The position numbers were made by a program, and so were the translations under genes. Below, piece after piece: positions 24,765-33,151 of a DNA stretch of 63,104 bases. Each line of letters begins with the position of its first letter. The stretch's first letter is position 1. A model generated the notes under the pieces. That model saw only the letters and a program-made list of their open reading frames with translations, was not told the DNA's origin and did not search any database. The DNA is taken from the NCBI GenBank assembly GCA_020073565.1, contig JAIQEY010000038.1, positions 1 through 63,104 of the forward strand, in the 5' to 3' direction. The stretch comes from Terriglobia bacterium (GTDB lineage: Bacteria > Acidobacteriota > Terriglobia > Terriglobales > Acidobacteriaceae).

Positions 24765-27296
24765 GTGACCAAGGTACTGGTTCGATCGTGGCGGAGAGCG
24801 CTGTTAGCAGGTTGGCTGCTAGGCGCGACGGCGCATGCGCAGCCATCGACCGCGAATGCGACCTGCCCGCAAACGACCGCGGCTCTCTATTCACGGATTG
24901 GCTCGGTGGGGCTGGATGAACGGCGCGTCTACAGCGTGCGGGGGGCCACGATTGACCGGCCCAATCTCCATCTTGATTTCGACACTGGCACGCTGGCTTT
25001 CACCGAGGACATCTGCGGGCGGATTACGGGCGCGTACTTCGAAGGAGAGGGGGAGATCCGGCTGCGTCCGCCGAACAGGGTGGAGCGCGAGTCGATGGCC
25101 CTGTTCACGGGGATGGCTATCCTGGAAGAGCAGTTTACTTCCGCCTATCTGCGTTTCAACGACGACACGGCGGTGGCGTTGCGGCCCTTCCTGTCTCCAG
25201 CGGAAGATGCCGGAGACTTCGTCAAGCAGCGGAACGAGGTGAGCCGAAGTCTGGCATCAGGGGATGCGCTGCGTTTGCTGTTGGACTTCAGCCATTTTCT
25301 GGCGACGCCGGATGGAAAGGAGTCTCCTCGGGAGTTCCCGCGGTTGCTGCACGCACATCTGCTGGGCGGAAAGCTCGGCGCTTTTGAGGTCTTTTGGGAT
25401 GGGGCCAATGCCGAACCGGTGTGGGTGGGGCAGCCGCACTCAAAAGATGACGTCGTGTTTTTCGATACCTGGACATCGTTTGCACCCAACGCCGCGGCAG
25501 TAGGATCCTCGCTCTCGGCGGGGACAGGGGATGTGTCGGTCGTGGCCATCCGGATTCGGGCCTCGGTGCATCCGCCGAGGCGTTTGCAGGCATCGACCGA
25601 GATGGATGTGCGAGTCCGGACCGGAGGAGAACGGATGGTGGTGTTTGAACTATCGCGCGAACTGAAAGTCGATCATGTGGATCAGGAAGGGATACCGGTT
25701 GACTTCCTTCAGAACGAGCCGATCGAGGGGACCCACCTGCGGCGAAAAGGCAACGATCTGGTGGCGCTGGTGTTTCCCGCTCCGCTGGCAGCCGGACAAT
25801 CCTTCAAACTGCACTTTACCTATGCCGGGGACGTTCTCTCGGAGGCGGGCGCGGGATTGCTTTATGTGGGCGAGCGGGGTACGTGGTATCCAAGCTTCGG
25901 GTTGAGTCCCGCGCAGTTCGACCTGGAGTTTCGCTATCCGGCTCCGTGGACGCTGATTGCCACGGGCAAAAAGGTCTCAGGTCCGGGCGATGAGGACCAG
26001 ACGGAGGAAACTGGCGGGGAGAGATTCTCGCATTGGGTTTCCGAGCGGCCGATCCCAGTTGCGGGATTCAACCTGGGCCGGTACGTGCGCGCGGAAGCGA
26101 AAGCGGGCGGCGTGCTGGTTGCAGCCTACGGCACCCAGGGGGTCGAGCGATCATTTCCGAAGGCTACGGCCGAAACGATTGGGCCACCGATTTTTTCCGG
26201 CGTGCCGGATCTGCATGGGAAACTCCGACAACCGATTGTAATGGAGCCTCCGCCGCCCCCTTCACCTGCGCGCAATGTGCAGGTGGTGGCCGACCGGGCA
26301 TCGAAAGCGATCGAGAATTTTTCGGCGTGGTTCGGACCGTACCCGTATAGTTCGCTCGCCCTGACGCAAATGCCAGGGAACGTGAGTCAGGGCTGGCCGG
26401 GGCTGGTGTTCCTTTCGAGTGTGGCTTTTCTGAGCCCGCAAGAGCAGGCCGACTTGAAACTCGATCCCGTGACCCGCTTACTCGGCAACCAGGTGCTGGT
26501 GCATGAGACGGCGCACCAATGGTGGGGAGATCTGGTGCTTTGGAAGGGTTATCGCGACCAGTGGTGGGTGGAAGGTCTGGCGAACTATTCGGCGCTGCTC
26601 GTGCTGGAGCAAAAAAATCCGGCGCAGTTTCGTCAAATTCTCGAGAAGTATCGCAGCGACCTGTTAAGCAAAAACAAAGACGGAGAACTGCTGCGCGCGG
26701 CGGGACCCGTGACGCTGGGGCAGCGGCTGATTTCGTCGCATTTCCCCGGAGGATACGAAGCGATCAGCTACGAGCGAGGGACGTGGCTGTTCCACATGCT
26801 GCGGTCGATGTTGCGCGATAGCGAAGGCGCAACTCACTCCCGGACCCGAAGACCCAATTCGGAAGAGCCGTTTTTCCGCGCCCTGCGGAAGGTGAGGGAG
26901 CGCTACGCCGGCAAAAGCATCAGCACGAAGGAGTTGATACAGGTTTTCGAAGAGGAACTGCCGCGCCCACTTTGGTACGAGAATCGTCACACCCTGGACT
27001 GGTTTGTGGAAGGCTGGATCAACGGAACGGCGTTGCCGGGTCTGCAAACGCGGGATGTCCGCATTACGCCGAAAGAACGAGGGTCGGTTGTTTTCGGCGT
27101 GATCGTACAAAAGGACGCGCCCGAAGAGCTGGTAACGGCGATTCCGGTGTATGCGAGGACGAGTGGTAACTCCTTGGTATTTCTGGGCGAAGTATTAGCG
27201 GACGGAGCGGAGACTTCCTTTCGGCTGAGCGCGCCGAGCGATGCACGGAAGATCGTGCTTGATCCCGAGCAGACGATTCTGACCACCCTGAAGTAG
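24765..27296 (+). CDS. Secreted M1-family (gluzincin) peptidase
   Basis: 843 residues. A signal peptide (LLAGWLLGATAHA) and a large non-catalytic N-terminal region (about 30-280) precede a DUF3458-free M1 core. The zinc motif is H580-E-T-A-H584-Q-W-W-G with Glu603 in W-W-V-E-G. The exopeptidase motif G-x-M-E-N expected about 35 residues earlier is replaced by Q-M-P-G-N-V-S-Q-G-W-P-G, so strict aminopeptidase activity is not assured. The start is GTG after G-rich sequence; no ATG fits. It diverges from the TPR/peptidase-MA gene 37 bases away. Confidence 0.86.
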   Translation: MTKVLVRSWRRALLAGWLLGATAHAQPSTANATCPQTTAALYSRIGSVGLDERRVYSVRGATIDRPNLHLDFDTGTLAFTEDICGRITGAYFEGEGEIRLRPPNRVERESMALFTGMAILEEQFTSAYLRFNDDTAVALRPFLSPAEDAGDFVKQRNEVSRSLASGDALRLLLDFSHFLATPDGKESPREFPRLLHAHLLGGKLGAFEVFWDGANAEPVWVGQPHSKDDVVFFDTWTSFAPNAAAVGSSLSAGTGDVSVVAIRIRASVHPPRRLQASTEMDVRVRTGGERMVVFELSRELKVDHVDQEGIPVDFLQNEPIEGTHLRRKGNDLVALVFPAPLAAGQSFKLHFTYAGDVLSEAGAGLLYVGERGTWYPSFGLSPAQFDLEFRYPAPWTLIATGKKVSGPGDEDQTEETGGERFSHWVSERPIPVAGFNLGRYVRAEAKAGGVLVAAYGTQGVERSFPKATAETIGPPIFSGVPDLHGKLRQPIVMEPPPPPSPARNVQVVADRASKAIENFSAWFGPYPYSSLALTQMPGNVSQGWPGLVFLSSVAFLSPQEQADLKLDPVTRLLGNQVLVHETAHQWWGDLVLWKGYRDQWWVEGLANYSALLVLEQKNPAQFRQILEKYRSDLLSKNKDGELLRAAGPVTLGQRLISSHFPGGYEAISYERGTWLFHMLRSMLRDSEGATHSRTRRPNSEEPFFRALRKVRERYAGKSISTKELIQVFEEELPRPLWYENRHTLDWFVEGWINGTALPGLQTRDVRITPKERGSVVFGVIVQKDAPEELVTAIPVYARTSGNSLVFLGEVLADGAETSFRLSAPSDARKIVLDPEQTILTTLK

Positions 27297-27411
27297 ATTC
27301 CAAACAACCGAGACCTCGGTGCGAAGCGCCCGATGTTTGTGCGGGGGACGTGGGTGTGGGATTGCACTGGGAAAAGAGTCGTTTCAAACCTGGCCCTGGA
27401 GGGAGGATCGT

Positions 27412-27849
27412 ATGGCTCTTCAACCGTGTGCTTATACGAGGGAGCGCAGTGGGCGGCGGAGGATTCTGTTGGTTGAAGACGAGCCTTTTGTGCGCGAGGC
27501 GACCTGCAGCATTCTGCAGAATGCGGGATTTGAAGTGTTCCCGGCCGAGGACGCATGCGAAGCGATGAGACTGTACGAGGAGTGCGGACAGAGAGTCGAT
27601 TTGGTAATGACCGACATGGTGCTGCCCGGGCGGACGGGACAGCAACTGGGCCAGGACCTGCGCCAGCGTTCTCCGGAGGTAGCCGTGCTGGTGACATCGG
27701 GATATGGCGAGGCGGCATACGAAACCGAGTCGCCAGAAGCACGCACCTATTTTCTAGCCAAGCCGTATTCTCGGCGCGCGCTGGTGGAGAAGATTGAAAG
27801 GATCTTACAAACTGGTTTGGTGCCGCACACGGCACAGCAGGCGGGGTAG
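27412..27849 (+). CDS. Single-domain response regulator (receiver)
   Basis: 145 residues making one receiver domain: acidic pair Glu22-Asp23, phospho-acceptor Asp68 in L-V-M-T-D-M-V-L-P-G, the switch residue in V-T-S-G-Y and Lys117 in A-K-P-Y. The V-T-S-G-Y-G-E and M-T-D-M-V-L-P-G-R-T-G segments resemble the C-terminal receivers of hybrid kinases more than CheY. GGAGG precedes the ATG. It converges on the chemotaxis operon, which lacks its own cheY; a link is possible but not shown by the sequence. Confidence 0.87.
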   Translation: MALQPCAYTRERSGRRRILLVEDEPFVREATCSILQNAGFEVFPAEDACEAMRLYEECGQRVDLVMTDMVLPGRTGQQLGQDLRQRSPEVAVLVTSGYGEAAYETESPEARTYFLAKPYSRRALVEKIERILQTGLVPHTAQQAG

Positions 27850-27939
27850 AGAAGGGTTGTTGATCCAAGCTTGCTGGTGGAGAGCCGGGCGCCCCGCCCG
27901 ACCGGACGACGTCGCCCCACCGTATGATCAATTGCGCGA

Positions 27940-29025
27940 TCACGCTACTGGCTGTGGTTTGCGATAGCCGAGAGCAGCCAGAATCTGTTTGGGAATTTCA
28001 GGAAGCGGGACGACGCGCTTGAGGACTCCCATTTCTGCACAAGTGCGGGGCATGCCGTAGACCGCACAGGTGGCTTCATCTTGCCCGACGGTGAGCCCAC
28101 CCTGTTTGAAGATGGCTTGCATTCCGAGGGCGCCATCGCCGCCCATGCCGGTCAGAATGACACCCATGGCGTTAGCGCGAAAGACTTCGGCGACGGAGAG
28201 CATCATGATGTCGACGGAGGGAATGTGGAGGACGTCGCTGGGGGTGGAAGAGGTCTGCAGAACCACCTCAGCGGGCGTGCGGCGACGAACGGTGAGGTGT
28301 TGTCCGGCGGGAGCCAGGTAGACGTGGCCGCGGGTGAGCACCATGCCGTCTTCCGCTTCCTCCACGTGGACGTGGCAAAGGTTGTTCAGACGCTTGGCGA
28401 AAGGGCCAGTGAATCCCACCGGCATGTGCTGCACAATCAGGACGCTGACTGGCATGTCCGCGGGCAGGGTGGGAAGGACCTCTTGCAAGGCCTTGGGGCC
28501 GCCGGTAGACGTTCCAATGGCCACGACGGATGGGATGCATTGACTGGGGGAAGGGGCCGGCGGGATGGGCGGACGGCTGGCTCGCACGGAGCGATGGAGG
28601 GCCTCCTTGGAGCGGGCAGCCGCTTTGATCTTTTCAATGAGCTCGTCCTGGACTTTGACGATGTCAAGCGCACCATAGTTGAGGCGCTTGGGGAGGCAGT
28701 CGAAGGCTCCGAGTCCCAGGGCTTCGAGAGTCGCCTCAGCTCCTTCCTGCGTAATAGAACTGATGACGATGATGGGCCGGGGCGAATCGCGCATGACACG
28801 CTTAAGGATTTCAAGGCCGCTGAGGCCGGGCATGTCGATGTCGAGCGTGACCACGTCGGGCTGGAGCCGTTCGATCTGCGTGAGGGTCTCGGGCCCAGTT
28901 TGAGCGGTCCCGACGACGCGCAGCGACTCGTCGGACTGAACCATGCGCGAGAGCGCGGTCCGCATGAAGACGCTGTCATCGGCGATCAGCACTTTGATCG
29001 GCGAATTAGGGGTTGCGAGGCTCAT
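27940..29025 (-). CDS. cheB: Chemotaxis methylesterase/deamidase CheB
   Basis: 361 residues: receiver domain (1-125) with Asp16-Asp17 and phospho-acceptor Asp62, a linker, and a methylesterase domain (about 165-350) with the catalytic triad in G-T-S-T-G-G-P, V-Q-H-M-P and G-M-G-G-D-G. CheB removes methyl groups from chemoreceptor glutamates when phosphorylated by CheA. The ATG overlaps the HDOD stop by four bases (ATGA), which sets the start far inside a longer open frame. It is the last gene of the operon. Confidence 0.95.
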   Translation of the reverse strand: MSLATPNSPIKVLIADDSVFMRTALSRMVQSDESLRVVGTAQTGPETLTQIERLQPDVVTLDIDMPGLSGLEILKRVMRDSPRPIIVISSITQEGAEATLEALGLGAFDCLPKRLNYGALDIVKVQDELIEKIKAAARSKEALHRSVRASRPPIPPAPSPSQCIPSVVAIGTSTGGPKALQEVLPTLPADMPVSVLIVQHMPVGFTGPFAKRLNNLCHVHVEEAEDGMVLTRGHVYLAPAGQHLTVRRRTPAEVVLQTSSTPSDVLHIPSVDIMMLSVAEVFRANAMGVILTGMGGDGALGMQAIFKQGGLTVGQDEATCAVYGMPRTCAEMGVLKRVVPLPEIPKQILAALGYRKPQPVA

Positions 29026-29921
29026 GACCGTCGATACACGAGACTGACCAAGCGCTGCACTTCGACGAGGTAGGTTTCCATTTCGAAAGTGAAGCGCTCC
29101 CAATCCAGTTGCTTTAGTTCGGGGCATTCCGCGAGTAAGAGCTGAAACGCGGGTTCTACGCCGAATTCGACCTGTCGGTCTTCCGGATACCCATAGCCGA
29201 CCGCGCTCATGCGGCAGAGCAAGTCGACGAGGGAGATAAGGGCGACCAAAGCGCGGTGCTCGGTAGCCTTTTCCACATCGTGATGGAAAGCGATGACCTG
29301 AATGAGGTCGGCAGGCATGTGCCATCGTTCGCCCAGCATGCGCCCGATTTCAGGGTGGGAGATGCCTAGAATCTCCTCTTCGGTTTCGATGAGGGGGACG
29401 TGGCTGGAGACAGCCTTGTTGAAAGCCTGCGCAAATTCCTTGGGAGCGGCCCAGAGACTCATGATTACACCGAAGTCATGGAGGAGACCGGCGAGATAGG
29501 CTTTGTCGGGATCGGGAAATCCAACGGATTGTGCGAAATAGCGGCTGGCCAAAGCGACGCCCAAGGCGTGTTCCCAGAGCACGGTTGGATCCATGGGGCA
29601 ATCTTTGGGAGTGAGGTTGAGCAGGCAGCAGGAGGTGGCGATCTCGTGCATGCGGCGCATGCCGAGGTTGAGGACGGCGCCGCGCACCGTTTGGACCGTA
29701 CCCCGGAGACCAAACAGAGGAGAGTTCGCGAGGTGCAGGCACTGGGCGGTCAGGGATTCATCCTGGGAAATGAGGCGAGTGACTTCGTTGACCTGGAGCG
29801 AATCGATCGGCTGGCGCAAATATTGGAGCAGGGGGGCAACCACTGCGGCCAGGCTGGGTAGATGGTCTGCCTTTTCCAGTTTCCTGAGCATGAGTTCGCG
29901 ATTGAGATTGGCCATGTTCAT
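29022..29921 (-). CDS. HDOD domain protein in the chemotaxis operon
   Basis: 299 residues of the HDOD type, an HD-related helical domain. The N-terminal half has L-P-S-L-A-A-V-V and I-S-Q-D-E-S-L-T; the centre has A-Y-L-A-G-L-L-H-D-F-G, retaining an H-D pair, and further histidines in G-I-S-H-P-E-I-G and A-F-H-H-D. HDOD proteins act in signalling and cell-cycle or motility control, usually without proven enzyme activity. It overlaps cheR upstream and cheB downstream by four bases each, so it is made in step with them and is an integral member of this pathway. Confidence 0.88.
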   Translation of the reverse strand: MNMANLNRELMLRKLEKADHLPSLAAVVAPLLQYLRQPIDSLQVNEVTRLISQDESLTAQCLHLANSPLFGLRGTVQTVRGAVLNLGMRRMHEIATSCCLLNLTPKDCPMDPTVLWEHALGVALASRYFAQSVGFPDPDKAYLAGLLHDFGVIMSLWAAPKEFAQAFNKAVSSHVPLIETEEEILGISHPEIGRMLGERWHMPADLIQVIAFHHDVEKATEHRALVALISLVDLLCRMSAVGYGYPEDRQVEFGVEPAFQLLLAECPELKQLDWERFTFEMETYLVEVQRLVSLVYRRS

Positions 29922-30805
29922 TTCCCCGAAGATTGAGGTTGGACTTTCACGTAGGCAGTCGCAGACGGAAAGTGAACGAGCTTGAACTGGTCACAAACCC
30001 CATACAAAGACTCGGAATGGCCCAGGAAAAAATACCCGTGCGGCTGGAGATTGCTATAGAAGTGCTGGATCACGCGGCGCTTCGAGCTGAGATCAAAATA
30101 GATCAAAACGTTGGCACAAAAGATCAGGTCCATGCCCTTCATGAACAGCATGCGTGTGTCGTCGAATAGATTTAAACGAGAGAAACTGACCAGATTTCTT
30201 ACCGCGGGGCTCACCTGTAACTTGTCGTCGACCGGCGCGAAGTATTTCTGGCGAAAGTGGGGGGTGACGTTGCGCACACTGTAATCGCCGTAAATCGCCG
30301 CCTTGGCGTGTTCCAGGGAACGTTCGTTGAGGTCCGTTGCTTGAATCTCGAACGTCCAGCCCTTGAACATGCCGGCGCTTTCTTCCAGTAGCGCCATGGC
30401 CAGCGTGTAGGCTTCTTCGCCGGTGGAACAGCCCGCGCTCCATATCCGTAATTTCCTTACACGAATTTCGGAACGGGCGGCGATGATGCGGGGCCAGACG
30501 ATCGTTTTGAGGGCTTCGAGTTGGGGCTGGTGGCGAAAGAAGCAGGTTTCGCCGATGGTCACTTCGTTGAGGAGCTTGACCATCTCGTCGCGGCCGGCGC
30601 CGGGTTGCGTCAGGCGGTCCATATAGTCGCGCAAGGTCTTCACTTCCAACTCCTTCATGCGGCGGCCGCAACGGTCGGCGAGGAGGCGCAGCTTGGTATC
30701 GGGCTGGAAGATCCCGGCTGCCTTATAGACGAGATCGCGAATCCGGATCAAGTACGGGTCACTGGCGGCGGACTGGATGGGGGCGGTAGCGCTGCTGGCA
30801 CTCAT
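29918..30805 (-). CDS. cheR: Chemoreceptor methyltransferase CheR
   Basis: 295 residues. The N-terminal CheR helical domain (about 20-80) is followed by a SAM-dependent methyltransferase domain with T-I-G-E-T-C-F-F-R, I-W-S-A-G-C-S-T-G-E-E-A-Y-T and L-I-F-C-A-N-V-L-I-Y-F, the CheR hallmarks. It methylates glutamates in the receptor cytoplasmic domain, opposing CheB. The C-terminal pentapeptide-tether binding loop cannot be judged. The start ATG overlaps the cheA stop by four bases. Confidence 0.95.
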   Translation of the reverse strand: MSASSATAPIQSAASDPYLIRIRDLVYKAAGIFQPDTKLRLLADRCGRRMKELEVKTLRDYMDRLTQPGAGRDEMVKLLNEVTIGETCFFRHQPQLEALKTIVWPRIIAARSEIRVRKLRIWSAGCSTGEEAYTLAMALLEESAGMFKGWTFEIQATDLNERSLEHAKAAIYGDYSVRNVTPHFRQKYFAPVDDKLQVSPAVRNLVSFSRLNLFDDTRMLFMKGMDLIFCANVLIYFDLSSKRRVIQHFYSNLQPHGYFFLGHSESLYGVCDQFKLVHFPSATAYVKVQPQSSGK

Positions 30806-32604
30806 GCGGTGGCTCCTTGTGCGAGAGCGGAAATCGTAGCCAGCAGACCCGCCGGGTCGAGCACAAGGCGCACACGGCCATCGCCGCTGATGGTGGCGCC
30901 GGCGAGTTGCGTGCTGCCGTGAAGATAAGTCCCCAGGGGCTTGATCACGGTGGATTCCTGGCCAATCAATTGATCGACGAGCAGAGCGATGCGGCGGCCG
31001 CCGATGCCGAGGATCACGATCTTCTGCACGCTTTCGTTTTTTGCCTTGGCCAAGCCGAACATCTCTCTCAGCCGCAGCAAGGCAACCGTTTCTCCCCGCA
31101 GTCGGAGAACCTCGCAGCCCTCCACGCAATGGATTTCGCTGGCGCGCATGCGCATGGTTTCGAGCACCGAGCGCAAAGGCAGGGCATAAATTTCTTCGGA
31201 CACTTCGACCAAAAGTACCGGCAGGATGGCGAGTGTGAGCGGTACACGGAGTCGGAGGGTTGTGCCCTGACCGACTTCGCTTTCGAGTTCCACCTGTCCG
31301 TTCAGCTTGTGGAGATTGGAACGGACGACGTCCATGCCTACGCCGCGGCCAGAAAGATTGTTGGCGTTCTGCGCGGTACTAAACCCAGGCAGGAAAATGA
31401 AGTCCAGGATTTCGCGCTTGGTGAGGGCGCGGGCCCGTTCGGCGGACACCAGTCCCTTCTCCATTGCTTTGGCGAGAATGCGATCGGGGTTGATGCCAGC
31501 GCCGTCGTCCGAGATCCGGATGACGATCTGGTCGCCTTCCTGGCTAGCTTCCAGACGGATTGTGCCCTCGCGCGGTTTCCCAGCTTGCTCGCGAATCTCG
31601 GGCAGTTCAATACCGTGATCGAGTGAGTTCCGCACCAGGTGCACGAGCGGATCGGCGATCAATTCGACCATGGTCTTATCGATTTCCGTGTCCTGCCCTT
31701 CCAGAACCAACTGGACCTCCTTATTCACAGTGCGGGCAACGTCGCGAACCAGGCGCGGAAACTTGCGGAACACGGACTCAATGGGCACCATACGAGTCTT
31801 TAAGCTGGCGATCTGTAATTCCTCGGTCACGAAACTGAGGCGGGCGGTGGACAATCCGAGGGCCATTTCGAAGGCGCTATGGTCCAGGACTCCGCTCGAG
31901 AGATCGCGACTAAGCCGAACCATGCGGTTCCGTTCGAGCACGAGTTCGCCGACCAGGTTGATGAGTTCGTCGAGCTTCCGCACATCCACGCGCATGGTCT
32001 TCAGGTCGGACTGCGTTTCGGACGTGACGCGCTGGCGAGACAGCGCTTCTCCGATTTCCACCGGGGATACCTCGCCCTTTTCAACCAGAATCTCGCCGAG
32101 CTTCTTCGGCTCAGTCTGGTTCGCCTGTTCGGCGAGTGCCGAGGCAACCGTTTCCGGAGAAATGATTTTGCTGGCAACCAGAATTTCTCCCAGTGTCGGA
32201 GAACCGCCAGAGGGCGCCTGCACGAGCTCCAGTTCGTGCAGAAGGTCATCGAGGGCATACGTCGGGGCTTCGTGGTTGCGCAAATCCGCAAGCATGCGTC
32301 CCAGCTGATCGCGGGCGCTCAACAAAACGTCCATCATGCGTCGGGTCAGCCGGCAGTCGCCGCGCCGGAGGGTATTCAGCACGTCCTCGGTGCGATGGCT
32401 CAGCTTGACGATGGGCTCGAGGCCGAGGAAGCCGGAAGTACCCTTGATGGTGTGGATCGAGCGGAAGATACGGTTGAGCAGATTGCCATCGTTCGGGGCA
32501 GACTCCAGCGCCACCATGTCTTCATCCATGCGCTGGAGCGCTTCTTCGGATTCCACCACGAAATCCTGCAGCAACTCGGGATCTTTGAGGAAGTCATCGC
32601 TCAC
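30802..32604 (-). CDS. cheA: Chemotaxis histidine kinase CheA with MshEN-like repeat pair in place of P2
   Basis: 600 residues. P1 phosphotransfer domain with His51 (S-I-H-T-I-K-G), then two repeats L-G-E-I-L-V-x8-P-x4-A-L-x2-Q at about 137-160 and 168-191, a dimerisation helix pair (about 205-265), the ATPase domain with D-P-L-V-H-L-V-R-N-S-L-D-H-G, D-D-G-A-G-I-N and G-R-G-V-G-M-D-V-V (about 315-450), and a CheW-like P5 domain (455-595). The repeats resemble the c-di-GMP-binding MshEN motif, though the usual Arg is Thr or Lys. No normal CheY-binding P2 is seen. The start is GTG. Confidence 0.95.
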   Translation of the reverse strand: MSDDFLKDPELLQDFVVESEEALQRMDEDMVALESAPNDGNLLNRIFRSIHTIKGTSGFLGLEPIVKLSHRTEDVLNTLRRGDCRLTRRMMDVLLSARDQLGRMLADLRNHEAPTYALDDLLHELELVQAPSGGSPTLGEILVASKIISPETVASALAEQANQTEPKKLGEILVEKGEVSPVEIGEALSRQRVTSETQSDLKTMRVDVRKLDELINLVGELVLERNRMVRLSRDLSSGVLDHSAFEMALGLSTARLSFVTEELQIASLKTRMVPIESVFRKFPRLVRDVARTVNKEVQLVLEGQDTEIDKTMVELIADPLVHLVRNSLDHGIELPEIREQAGKPREGTIRLEASQEGDQIVIRISDDGAGINPDRILAKAMEKGLVSAERARALTKREILDFIFLPGFSTAQNANNLSGRGVGMDVVRSNLHKLNGQVELESEVGQGTTLRLRVPLTLAILPVLLVEVSEEIYALPLRSVLETMRMRASEIHCVEGCEVLRLRGETVALLRLREMFGLAKAKNESVQKIVILGIGGRRIALLVDQLIGQESTVIKPLGTYLHGSTQLAGATISGDGRVRLVLDPAGLLATISALAQGATA

Positions 32605-32626
32605 AAGTTTGTCCTGACGAGTGCAT

Positions 32627-33103
32627 TCAGTGGACCGTGTCCGACATCAGGCGGTTCAAGTCCAGGAGGATGAGCAAGCGGTCATCGAGCTTGCCCACCC
32701 CGGAAACATATTCGCGTTCGACCTTGCCCAGGCGCGGAGGAGGCTCAATGGTCTCGACTGGGAGGCGCAGGACCTCGGAGACCGAGTCGACGATAAAGCC
32801 CAGGACGCTGCCGTTGACCTCGACCACCACGATGCGCGTCTGCTTGTCGTGGGGACGGTTTTCGAGGCTGAAACATCTCCGCAAAGCGACCACGGGGATG
32901 ACTTTGCCGCGCAAGTTGATCACGCCATCGACAAAGTTGGGCGAGTTGGGAACCCGGGTGAGCTGCTGGATCCGGATGATCTCCTGCACGCGCAGGATTT
33001 CGATCCCGAACTCCTCGCCTCCCACGTGAAAGCTGACCAGTTGCATCAGATCGTGGGGAGCCCGGTTGAACTCTGCGGAGTTTGTTTTGTCTTTGGCTTC
33101 CAC
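32627..33103 (-). CDS. cheW: Chemotaxis coupling protein CheW
   Basis: 158 residues with the SH3-like CheW fold: L-V-S-F-H-V-G-G-E-E-F-G-I-E-I, V-P-N-S-P-N-F-V-D-G-V-I-N-L-R-G-K-V-I-P-V and I-V-D-S-V-S-E-V. The N-R-G equivalent N-L-R-G is the receptor/kinase interface. CheW links chemoreceptors to CheA in the array. The start is GTG with AGGAGG seven bases upstream. It sits 48 bases after mcp and 22 bases before cheA. Confidence 0.95.
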   Translation of the reverse strand: MEAKDKTNSAEFNRAPHDLMQLVSFHVGGEEFGIEILRVQEIIRIQQLTRVPNSPNFVDGVINLRGKVIPVVALRRCFSLENRPHDKQTRIVVVEVNGSVLGFIVDSVSEVLRLPVETIEPPPRLGKVEREYVSGVGKLDDRLLILLDLNRLMSDTVH

Positions 33104-33151
33104 TTCGTTCCTCCTGTTCTGACCAACCCCTCACGAAAGGGCGCATCCCTT

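Noticed and set aside
27880..27896. CGGGCG-CCC-CGCCCG hairpin between the receiver gene and cheB as a bidirectional terminator
   Set aside because: Short 6-bp stem without T-runs on either side; not distinct enough from general GC-rich sequence.
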